A stretch of 64,000 nt of DNA, taken from NCBI RefSeq assembly GCF_030253575.1, contig NC_080568.1, positions 29,942,001-30,006,000 of the forward strand, given 5' to 3'. How positions within the stretch are numbered: the stretch's first letter is position 1; each line of letters begins with the position of its first letter. This DNA comes from Rhododendron vialii (lineage: Eukaryota > Streptophyta > Magnoliopsida > Ericales > Ericaceae). The position numbers were made by a program, and so were the translations under genes. Below the pieces are notes generated by a model, which was not told the origin of the DNA, ran no database searches, and saw nothing but the letters and a program-made list of their open reading frames with translations. Positions 21,690 through 31,546 of the stretch are shown piece after piece.

Positions 21690-22085
21690 CAGAGAACAGA
21701 ATATGACAGATTTCATCATCTGTTTGCACATTCACATCAATGTTATGAACACAAATGTACCAATATTAATGTCATTTTTGGAAAGCATGGCAACTCAAGA
21801 AGCCAAGCCCAGAAAATGTGCAGCAAACAAGAAAAAAAATTGACATGGTTTCCTTGCTTTATGGCCTAGCCGAACAGAATATGACAGATTTCATCATCTG
21901 TTTGGACATTCACATCAGTGTTATGAACACAAATGTACATATTTCAGTTTCCAAATCAGCAGCAGCTTAGGTATCCAGCAAATGTACCAATATTAATGTC
22001 ATTTTTGGAAAGCATGGCAACTCAAGAAGCCAAGCCCAGAAAATGTGCAGCAAACAAGGGAAAAAATTGACAGGGTTTCGTTGCT
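21690..22085. repeat. Tandem duplication between the two MULE genes (~175-230 bp units)
   Basis: Two copies starting gaacagaatatgacagattt (21692 and 21874) and ending gctttatggcctagcc. The second has an extra 50 bp (cagtttccaaatcagcagcag). The phrase gacagatttcatcatctgt recurs in an intron of the ULP-like gene at 26547. The spacer also holds the likely 3' UTR of the transposase (21532-21660). Confidence 0.85.
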
Positions 22086-22329
22086 TTATGGCCTAGCCTG
22101 ACGCCTTGCGTCTTAAACTAATAAAAACAGCAACAAACAACAGTGTATATCAGCCTACTCCGGGCATTTCTCATCCTAAATTACCATTCACAATAGAAAT
22201 TCACAAATAAACCCACACCGGGCCTTTTTGTCATCACAGTTAACAATCATAGCCAACAACCACAATCAACAATCATAGCCAAAATGAAAGTTTTATGTAA
22301 CTATCAAAATCCAGATTGTCACCAGTTAC

Positions 22330-22510
22330 AAACTGTCAAACGAATCACTTACAAACTGTCAAACCAACAAGATATACACTGTTCTGCCATCTACAAAGTG
22401 TTAAACCAACCACTAACACATTTGTCAAACGAATCACTTACAAACTGTCAAACCAACAACTTACACACTGTTCTGCCATCTACAAAGTGTTAAACTAACC
22501 ACTAACACAT
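22330..22510. repeat. 89-bp tandem repeat, 2 copies
   Basis: Unit begins gtcaaacgaatcacttac (22335 and 22424) and contains ttctgccatctacaaagtg. It sits just downstream of the ULP-like gene stop codon; 22086-22330 to its left holds no gene. Confidence 0.85.
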
Positions 22511-22571
22511 TTTGTGTTCCTAAACAAAAGAGGAGAATTTGCTCCTAAACCAGTGCTGAATCCAGATTTCT

Positions 22572-25500
22572 CTACTGATCAGAAGTAAAATCGTGAGCTA
22601 GTTTTTTGTCTTGCCACGTTTCTTTCGTCCATGATCTTGGCTCATCATGTAAAATCTTGTGGACCAAATGCACTCTAAAAGCTGAAACATCTTCTTTTTC
22701 AATCTTTTGTGGTATTTCTTCAAGCTCTGCAATCTTTTTGATGACATAACAAACAACAGGTCCACAATCAACCCTGCATATATTCAAGAGATAGAGTTTA
22801 GTAAATTGCAATAGATGTCGTCATATGCTTAACTATGGAAAGTTTGATTGAAGCTTACGAAGCAATATTCTGTTGTGGTGCTTCTTGCACTGTTCTTAGT
22901 TGAGCACCATCTTTAAAGATTGACTCTATGGGAGTTAGCAAGTTGAATTGTGGCTGACTACTCCTTCTTTCTTCCAATTGCTTCATGAATTTCTCAACAG
23001 CATCTTTCTATTTTTTCAAAGTAAATTTTTTATGTTAGTTGCAGTCATTGATTATAAGCGATTAAATAAGCAAATAAGAGAGAGGTGAAGGTTTTTTACC
23101 ACTATTGCAGCATCTTTAAGGTAAGGGTCGCCTGATTTCTCCTTCTTTCTTGGTTTCAATGAATTATAATGCTTCCATTCCTGCTCTTGCATATCATAAA
23201 CAAGCAGAGTCCAATGATATGGACTGTTTTTGTTCGTCTTATTTCCTGAAGAGTTCATCGGGAAAACAAGGTACCGAAAGTAATCTAAGCTCCTGTCATG
23301 TAATTCGTTGTAGAGTTGTTCAAGTTTGCTATCAATGAGAAACTTTTTGGGGGACTGGTTTGCCATTGTGATAAGTGTCTGTGGGAATAAAGTATGTTAG
23401 TTAGATAAACACAAACATATGTGAAAATCTGCATTTCTGGTATAGCACAGACATGAACAAATAATGACATCAAAACAGTGTGAACATAACAGTGTTTTGT
23501 TGTGGGCAAAGGGCAATGTACTTACCCAGCAGGTGGATGTGAAGAACGCACTGTTTCCTTGCATCAGTTGTTTAACTTCCTGCTCCCTTTTCAGCATTGA
23601 TGTGTACCCGTCTATTACCTCGTTCCCCATGTCTAGTTCATCCAAAAGCTTTATTATTGATTTGAAAGTTATGGTATAAGTTGTTTCGTTGTCTGTCCAG
23701 ACTTCTTCACTGTGATGTCAAAAGGAAAGAATTATACAAAGAGAATGGAATCGGGAATTAATGAAAGAGAATAAGTGTATCTTTACTTACTTCACTTGCC
23801 CCTGGTTTAGGTCATAAAACAGATTCAGCAACGCTTTGTCTTCTTCTTCCAGCAATTTACCCAATTTTGTTTTTTCAACTTTCCATTTTGGTATCACATC
23901 ATCCATCTCCTCCTGTTTATTCTTCTTTACCTTCTTTAGGTCTTCATAGACGAAACCATCCTCCCTCTTCTCTATTCTTGTCTCATTTTTCACGTTCTGT
24001 ACAAGAGATGAAGGGTCCACCTGTTTCCTCTTTTTCTTGGTTGGTTTTGGACTGTTTTCAGCTAGTTCACCCGTGAAAGCTTCAATAGTTGTCCTTTCCA
24101 CTTCTTCATCCGGTACCATTTGATGCTCAGGACCACATTCTTCTTCTTTTTCTTCTTCTTCTTCTTCTTCTTCCACACTTTCACTTGTCTATTTTCGAAA
24201 ATAAAGAAATAAGATTAGGTTATCTGTGTGGTTCTGTGGAAAGATAAAGGGAAAAAAAACCCAGGAAGCATATAACGTAAGATGTGTTTTAGAAATAAGA
24301 TTAGGTTATATTACCTTGAATTGTTGGGTAATAATATGTGTCTCTATGTCGTCAATGGTTCCCTCTGCTCTTTCTAGCTTTTCAGCTATAATGTCGTTCT
24401 CTACGAGCACGCTGCAGATCTCAACTTCCTTATGCTCAACCTCTTTCACAAAAAAATCCCTCTCAACATGAGCAGTCTCCACTTCAAAATTGAGTTCAGC
24501 AACTGTTTCCTCATATGTCTCGTCTTGAAGCTCTGAAATTCTTTTCTGAAGCTGGGCAATTGTAGCATCTTTTTGCTCATTCTCCTCGGTCAACCTTTTG
24601 ATTTGCTCATTCTCCTCGGTCAACCTTTTGATTTTTTCTCGGAGGATTTCATTTTCTTTTTGAAGCTCTGTATTTGCATCATCATGGTCTGGGTCATCAC
24701 CATCTTCTGGCTTCACATGATCATCTTCCGGCACCTCAACAAATCCAAGCATCTCTTTCTCCAATTCCGTTGCCTCCAACTTTGAGTCGTTCACGATTAA
24801 CGGATCAAGAACATCCAACGGGTTATTTGCCAAACCAACACTAAGGTCGGTAAGCCTCCACTTGACGAACCTCGGGAAGTTTGTTGGATCTCCTTGGCTT
24901 ACCAATTTCACGTGCTCACAGAACCAATACTGTATTTCATGAAAAATACAAATTAGTTTAAATACACAAAATAGGCAGAAGACCAATGATATCCACATCT
25001 TCTAGTATACATGTAGGCAGATTATGAAAGATAACCACATCTTCCAGTATATATATAGGCAGTTTATCACAGATAAAAAGTTGATATCATAAGAGGGTAG
25101 AATTTTACCAGGAGCCCTGATATGCAGCCCCCGGTTGATGCCGGTGTTTCCATATTGTCGTTCAGTTGCCTTATGAGCTCATCCGTAAAGAATGTTGCCC
25201 AGTCATAGGAGCTGATCCTATCCAAGTCTTCAATGAACTCGATTAAATTCCAGCTCACCCTTGAAGCTGTGCTTGGGAGAAACACTGTCGAGATAAGATA
25301 CAGTGTTAGCACACGTGCTACGTCGTTTGCACTTTCTTCATCCTTTTTCTTCACAGCTTTTTGGAAGTATTCTTTCAGACTTGAATTCGTCATTATCCTA
25401 CCTCCTCGAACACAGATTTCATTAGCAAACCTTGTTTCTGGCATCCTTGGTTTTGTTGTTGGTTTAATTCGGTTGGGCCCATACGGGATGCCGAATACAA

Positions 25501-26342
25501 GTGCAAACTCTTGTGCTGTTATCTTGACTGATTTAGTTCCTAGGTTGAACCTCCCTCCCGATCCCTCATATCGTCTTATCAGTGAAAGAGCATGCAGGTC
25601 GCTTTTCCTCAGGTACGCCTCAGTCAAGCTCTCATCAACCAGAGCAAATATAAGATTAGCAAATGGCGTTTTTCTTATCTTCTCTTTCTGGAGAGTTGTG
25701 AACTTTATGTCCTTCAAGAGTTTCACAAAACTTTGAAAACTCGACCTGTGTGAAATTTGAACAAAATAACAGGAAGATGTTGGGATAGGACAGATGTCGT
25801 TATTTTATATGAATGTTGCCAACAAAACAGACAAATGTCGAAATTTTTAGATTACCTGTACTGAATTTGTTTAGGCTTAGGTTTAACCTCTTCCTTGACC
25901 TCTTTCTTGACCTTTTTCTTCCCCTTTTTCTTTTGCGTCTTCACTGCTGTCCTTTTTGCCACTTGCCTCTGTTGCTTCTGTTGCTTACCGCGCGTCTTTG
26001 GACTACACCTACATAAGTTTCAAATTTTAATTCAGTATATGAATGGATACATATATGCAAATTATCACAAAGTAATTTGCAAATTTTATTCAGTATTTGA
26101 ATGGATTCAGTAACCATATGTTGTAGTATTCTAGTCATAAACCATACCTAGATTTGTGATGGGCAGCCTTTTTCTTTGGCTTGTGAAGATCTTCTTCTTC
26201 TTCTTCTTCTTCTTCTTCTTCTTCTTCGTCTTCTTCTTCTTCTTCTTCTTCTTCTTCTTCTTCTTTGTAATCTTCTTCTTCTTCATCATCATCATCAGTA
26301 TCTTCTTCTTCTTCTTGTTCTTCTTGTTCTTCTTCTTGTTCT

Positions 26343-26373
<31 letters not shown>

Positions 26374-27141
26374 GTATCTTCTTCTTCTTCTTGTTGTTCT
26401 TCTTCACATTGTCCTTCTCTTTCTTGTCATTCTTCTTCCGTTTAATAGGGCTAAGTCGCTTCGTCTTTGGACTAGACCTGCATGAGTTTCAAAGTTTTTG
26501 GTCAGTATATGCAGATTATCACAAAGTAACCATATGTTGTAGTATGACAGATTTCATCATCTGTAGTATTCTAGTCATAAACCATACCTAGATTTTTGAT
26601 TGGCTTCCTTTTTCGTTGGCTTGTGAACTTGTTCTTCTTCTTCTTCTTCCTTTTCCTCGTCCTCATCCTCTACTTCTTCTTCTTGTATATTCTTCTTTTT
26701 GTCCTTCTCTTTATTGTCGTTTTTCTTCTGTTTAACAGGGCTAAGTCCCTTTTTCTTGTCATTCTTCTTCTCTTTCTTGTCCATTTTATGAGAATCTCTC
26801 TCTTGTTGTGTGACAGATCTTGTCATTCGCTTTGTTGGACTCTGTTTAACTTCATCTTCTTCATCTTCTATTGTTCTTGTTCTCTTTCGAGAGGCAGGCT
26901 GTTTAACTTCATCTTTTTCTGCTTCATCTTCTTCTTCATCTTCTATTGTTCTTGTTCTCTTTCGAGAGGCAGGCTGTTTAACTTCATCTTTTTCTGCTAT
27001 CTTTTTTGGACTCTGTACTGCTGTTTTTTTCCGTGGTGTCTTCTTCATTCTCATCCTATCTGGAGGCAAAATAACTTGCAATGGTTTCATAGTATCTACT
27101 ACAAGTACCAATTCTTTATTAGAGTTCTTTGTTTTCACCAT
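22572..27141 (-). CDS. ULP1/C48 SUMO-protease-like gene carried by the MULE, ten exons
   Basis: Proposed exons (minus): 27141-26588, 26477-26148, 26008-25856, 25745-25109, 24929-24315, 24188-23791, 23709-23526, 23378-23100, 23007-22859, 22773-22572. All introns are GT-AG and all phases agree, giving 1166 residues without a stop. Residues 1-350 are Lys/Glu-rich, with poly-Glu from a TTC microsatellite in exon 2. Exon 4 holds a globular region (LIRRYEGSGGRFNLG, EFALVFGIPYGPN). Exon 5 has a coiled coil (IKRLTEENEQ repeated). The C terminus is a C48 peptidase fold: H1012 (PYHWTLLVYD), N1029 (KHYNSL) where classical enzymes have Asp, Gln1095/1096 and C1103 (SVDCGPVVCYV). Such enzymes cleave SUMO-like proteins. 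A CAG acceptor directly before the start suggests a 5' UTR intron. The start could lie further upstream. Confidence 0.85.
26205..26390. repeat. (TTC)n-rich microsatellite inside ULP exon 2
   Basis: Long TTC-rich tract that encodes the poly-glutamate segment on the minus strand. Its length is expected to vary between individuals while keeping the frame if it changes by whole triplets. Plus-strand frames here (poly-Phe/Leu) are shadows. Confidence 0.9.
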
Positions 27142-27236
27142 TTCCTGTAACAAAACAGCAGAAAATTTGAACAAAATCACCGGATGATGTTGTTATATGT
27201 AAGAATCTTCAAATATGGTATAGCACAGAGATGAAC

Positions 27237-27352
27237 AAATAATGACATCTGCCAACTTGTGTTCTATGGATGTTCCTCAATAAAACAGACAAGAGAGACA
27301 TCAGTCAACTTGTGTTTTATGGATGTTCCTCAATAAAACAGACAAATGTCGT
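27237..27352. repeat. 53-58 bp duplication upstream of the ULP-like gene
   Basis: Two copies of caacttgtgtt-tatggatgttcctcaataaaacagacaa in tandem, lying 100-210 bp upstream of the proposed start, possibly in a 5' intron. Confidence 0.8.
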
Positions 27353-27389
27353 TATCATTCTGGATTCAGTGCTATGAGTACCAATACAC

Positions 27390-28050
27390 TAAGAATGGAC
27401 AACAAATGCAGAGTATGCAACAGATAACAACATTTGTCAACTGATTTGTAAGAACAAACAAAATGCAGAGTACTGATCTTGCAAAATTACAAAGAAGCTC
27501 TAACCAATGGCTACAAACCCTAAATAAACCATAACCAGTAGTAAAGAAACCCTAACCAATGGACTACAAACGCAAAGTATGCAACAGATGACAACATTTG
27601 TCATGTGATTTGTAAGAACAAAAAAAATGCAGAGTACTGATCTTGCAAAATTACAAAGAAGCTCTAACCAATGGACTACAAACCCTAAATAAACCATAGT
27701 CAGTAGCAAAGAAACCCTAACCAATGGACTACAAACGCAGAGTATGCAACAGATAACAACATTTGTCAAGTGATTTGTAAGAACAAATAAAATGCAGAGT
27801 ACTGATCTTGCAAAATTACAAAGAAGCTCTAACCAATGGACTACAAACCGTAAATAAAACATAATCAGTAGCAAAGAAACCCTAACCAATGGACTACAAA
27901 CGCAGAGTATGCAACAGATAACAACATTTGTCAAGTGATTTGTAAGAACAAATAAAATGCAGAGTACTGATCTTGCAAAATTACAAAGAAGCTCTAACCA
28001 ATGGACTACAAACCGTAAATAAAACATAATCAGTAGCAAAGAAACCCTAA
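27390..28050. repeat. 165-bp minisatellite, about 3.7 units, upstream of the ULP-like gene
   Basis: The landmark gcagagtactgatcttgc recurs at 27465, 27629, 27794 and 27959, a period of 164-165 bp. The unit also contains gctctaaccaatgg and agaaaccctaacc. Because 165 is divisible by three, the minus strand stays open for 212 codons; this is a property of the repeat and I do not call a gene. Confidence 0.93.
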
Positions 28051-28225
28051 ATAAACCATAACAACATGTGGAACAAAACCTAAATTTTTTGGAAGAAAGC
28101 AGTTCGTAGTCCCTAAATGTGTAGAAACAAAGAAACAAAACGTAAATGTGCAGAACAAAGAACCATTACAAAACGTAAATTTGCAGAACGAACCAGTCGA
28201 AGGAAGATGCTGATAATGACGTTGA

Positions 28226-28325
28226 AGGGGACGACGACGACGACGACGACGACAACGGCAACGACGACTGTGGCAGGCGACGAAGGATGGCGACGATGAC
28301 AACGGCAACGACGATGATCGTGAAC

Positions 28326-28370
<45 letters not shown>
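28226..28370. repeat. (GAC)n and (CT)n microsatellites near the right end of the MULE
   Basis: A GAC-rich tract (about 28226-28276, with a partial second copy to 28316) is followed by a pure CT run (28329-28369). On the minus strand the CT run would be a GA-rich leader of the ULP-like gene, mirroring the CT tracts in the transposase leader. 28371-28559 has no feature. Confidence 0.85.
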
Positions 28371-28372
<2 letters not shown>

Positions 28373-28559
28373 CTTCTGGAAACGTTTTTTGATCGAATAG
28401 AGTGGGGAAAAGTGTGCCCGCTTTTGTTTCAAAACAAGGTTATATTTGGAAACCGGGTCCAATTGTCCTGGTGGCAGTACCAAAATTATTGATGTCCTTA
28501 TTACAGTATTAGTCCCTATACTATGGACCTCTGGCCGAAGCTCTCTTATCCTATTTGAG

Positions 28560-30061
28560 TATTTGAGTTTATTGCGCATGGGGATGTTTTGTTTTCAGAA
28601 ATGTGTTGTCACGGTTTGTTAGTAGAGGCCTGGTACAATACATGAAACTATCCGGGAAAGAATCCTCAACGGTTCAGATTCACTCTTTTCTGAACAGTTT
28701 CATGCAGTGGCAAAGCCAGGATAAGAACTCCGAGAGGGTCGGCTTAATAGAGATATATTTTTTATCGGAACGTATGTTTATTACTATATCACAAGATTTT
28801 TGCTTCCTACTGTAATACATTACATTAATTTCTACATTGAAATGATTCTACCTAATGATGTTAAAGTACACCAATCATTGTTTTTTTTTTTAAAGCTATT
28901 TCAACTGCGCGTCACATGCTTATTTTTTATTTGTGAAAGAAATTGAGAAATAAGAATGTAAAATAATCAATTTTTTTATCAAATCAAATCAAAATTATTG
29001 AGATTCTAAATAGCTATACGCAAATAATTTCGAATAATATTCAAAATCATGTATATACAAAATCAAAATTTTAAAACTCAAACGCTCAGAGGGTCGGGAT
29101 CAGGCCCCCTGGCCCCAACATAGCTCCGCCCTTGATTTCACGTATCTTATCATTTTCGTTGTTAGTATTCTTGTTGAAGTCTTCTTTTTAAAGGAGGAGA
29201 TAAATACATGAACTGGATAAGATCAAGGGATTGAAGCATGGATGACCCCTCTGGGTTGCACTTTCTGGGTAAATTGTCCATATGCATTTTGATGATTTTC
29301 TTTTTTAATATCTTGGCATTTGGATTTTTTTATATTTTATTATTGGTTAATTTTCTGGAGAAGCGGACCAATCCAAACCATGTGCTTGGTTGAACAATTC
29401 AATTTTCGAGGATGAAACCAGGGAAAAACCAAACCAAATTATATGATACGAGAAGTAAAATTTTTAAACCGTGCGCCATTTTTTATGTTCAACTGAACTC
29501 GAGATGACCACATAGGGCAAACATTCCAAACCTTGAGATCACTGGGATCATGTCCGATCCTTACGTTTAAGGCTCTATAATTAGTTAAGGTACACGTAAG
29601 CTGGCCCGCAAATCCGGTTTAAAAAACAAGAAAAAAAAACATCAAACATTCCCTCTCTCCCCTGTTTGTCATAAGTACACAAGCAACAAATAACCCTTAA
29701 ATTTGCAGCAACATGAGTAAACATTCCCTCAAATGGATTTTTTCGAACACGATTTTTATTTGTGGGGTATTTACACAGAATAAATCCTTAAAAAATGATG
29801 AGTACAACCAAAATTCAGCAAAGGACCATTAAAGTATGCGCTCTAAATGTTAAAGCCTCCTTCAATTTAGCTTGTTTTAGTAGTTTGCAAAACAAGTTTC
29901 TAACTGTTTTCCTATTCACATCGGCCGCGTAGAAGAAGCATATCCTCGCGGTTATAATTCTAAAATGAGAGATGCAAGTGGTACTATATGTTACGCGTAA
30001 AAATCTCCTTAATCCTCCAGTTCATACAAGTCGAGGGAGATTTCAGTTGATGCGAGGCAGC
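28560..30061. repeat. Duplicated block, copy 2, right part (upstream of ERF copy 2)
   Basis: Same-orientation counterpart of 9613-10644, starting atttgagtttattgcgc. It keeps the full hAT-like MITE (28705-29134) and about 150 bp of flank that copy 1 has lost. No separate gene is visible. Confidence 0.85.
28705..29134. mobile_element. hAT-like MITE (430 bp), imperfect 8-bp TSD
   Basis: Inverted ends CAGTGGCAAAGCCAG and GCTCCGCCCTTG, with flanks gtttcatg (28697-28704) and atttcacg (29135-29142) matching at 6 of 8 bases. The truncated copy in the other block (9773) shares the left end, so the insertion predates the block duplication. Confidence 0.7.
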
Positions 30062-30713
30062 ATGACTGTAGACAAGCAGCACCTTAAGCATCATCCGAAG
30101 ATATCTTCGAAAAGGCATGGGCAAGTTTCATTGCCCAAAATGAGCAAGAAAAGATCACGAAAAAAACATCCGAATTGCCCAAAGAATGGGAAGAATTGCC
30201 GAGTCTTGATGTCAAAGATGGATCAATGGAGATCTTACAAAGGCTTCCGAGCCTTGGGAGGTGGATATCAATGGGGGTCGAGGCATGGGAAGAACTTCTA
30301 AGCAAAATAAGTACTTGTCCTCCCAGCAATACAGGACAGTCAGCTGGTCTTGACACAAAAGGCAGTGATGCAAATTTGAAATCCAAACCAAATGCTACAA
30401 GAGTAGACAAGGTGGTGACTAGACGTTATAGGGGAGTGAGAAAGAGGCCATGGGAAAAATATGCGGCAGAGATACGAGATTCAACGAGGAAAGGAGCTCG
30501 GATTTGGTTAGGGACTAAACAGCTAAAAAAGCTGCTTTGGCTTATGACAACGCTGCAATAAGAATTAGAGGCACCAAGGCAAATCTCAACTTTCCACTTC
30601 CACTTGAGACCGTTGCTTGCTCACGAAATAATGATTTGAATTGTTCATCGACAAAATCCCACAGAAGCGATTCCTCTGCTAACCCGTTCAGTGGGCATGT
30701 GAAAACACTTTGA
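30062..30713 (+). pseudogene. AP2/ERF transcription factor, copy 2 (frameshifted)
   Basis: Counterpart of the ERF at 10645 without the LTR. From ATG 30062 (MTVDKQHL) one base is missing before [14 protein letters not shown]; the frame then runs through [10 protein letters not shown] and [15 protein letters not shown] into the AP2 domain ([27 protein letters not shown]). A 4-bp deletion at about 30514 (gggactAAACAG against gggacttttgaaacag) shifts the frame in the middle of the AP2 domain. The remainder ([17 protein letters not shown], then a Ser-rich tail ending KTL*) is in another frame up to TGA 30713. The core Gly of RPWGK is Glu here. This copy supplies the C-terminal tail that copy 1 lacks. 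Family function is nuclear binding to GCC-box promoters; this copy cannot make a complete domain. Confidence 0.85.
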
Positions 30714-30955
30714 ATCCTCAAAAACAGGTCTCCAGAGAGTGTGGAGAAACTATGGGCTTGGTTGTGACTAGACAACCACCATTTAAGGTCATGGAAACAC
30801 TTGAGAATGGCTTACTTGGAGAGTCTGCTTTCCTTTGTGTGACTAAAAGCAAAAAAAGTGAAACATAAATCCTCTTAAATATGGGTAGCATAGGTTACCC
30901 AAAAAACGCATACAGAGAAGACTACAAATTTACCCTCCATGTGGTATGTATATAG

Positions 30956-31546
30956 TGTTGGAATATTTTTAATAAAATAAATATTAGTATTAACTCCTCA
31001 CCTTTAGTGTTTTACCGTTACAATATTAATGTAGTATTGAAATATTGATTACAAAATAAAGAGTATTTATGCTCTATCATTATCTCTATATTAATGGTTA
31101 TTACTCCTATATATATGTGTATCTCATATAAGGGAATTAAGAGAAAAAAATAGAAAAGACAAAAACTCATGTTCTTAGAGATGTACAAAAAGAGAGATAC
31201 AAATATGTTTGTGTGAAAGTTCACATTCTATTTTCTATATTTTCTATGTTGATTGGGCAACTCGGTTCGTGACTCGTTCCAACCTCTCGGTGGTCGTGAA
31301 CATCGGATGAGGAATGCTTGTGAGCGCTTGGGTTTAATCTTGGGGCTAGTACACTCCGGTGGAACCTTCACGAGGGGAGGAATATTAGCCTTAAGACAGT
31401 GACTACACGACTCTCAATCTCACAGGCAACATCTTTCCTACTTTCACTATTTTCGTACTCTCATGTTTTTCTTATTTGTGTCTTTGCGATCATGTAGTCC
31501 AATGATTCTTGTTATAAAATGATATTTGTGAACCAAAGTTCTAACA
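30956..31546. repeat. 5' LTR of the LARD
   Basis: 591 bp, TG...CA. It contains repeated cttttacc / taagag motifs, and a candidate TATA-like stretch (ctatatatatg) near 31108. Confidence 0.92.

Larger units (their letters stand above)
18366..28559. mobile_element. Kaonashi-type MULE carrying transposase and ULP-like protease genes (about 10.2 kb)
   Basis: The segment lies between two parts of the duplicated block, so it is an insertion relative to copy 1. It contains an intact Mutator-like transposase (plus strand) and an intact C48 protease-like gene (minus strand), convergent, with repeats between and beyond them. MULEs that carry ULP1-like genes are known in plants. Boundaries are inferred from where duplicate homology stops (about 18365 and 28560). 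I could not identify terminal inverted repeats or a 9-11 bp target duplication, so either the element lacks TIRs or its ends have decayed. Confidence 0.65.

Noticed and set aside
26156-27187. Plus-strand Phe/Leu-rich frames
   Set aside because: Antisense shadows of the Lys/Glu-rich exons and TTC microsatellite of the ULP-like gene.
27500-28138. Minus-strand frame of 212 codons
   Set aside because: It lies wholly in the 165-bp tandem array. The open frame follows from the period being divisible by three, and the residues repeat with no known domain.
18366-28559. Terminal inverted repeats of the MULE
   Set aside because: I compared about 200 bp at each inferred end and found no convincing inverted match or 9-11 bp direct repeat. 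A computed alignment would be needed.
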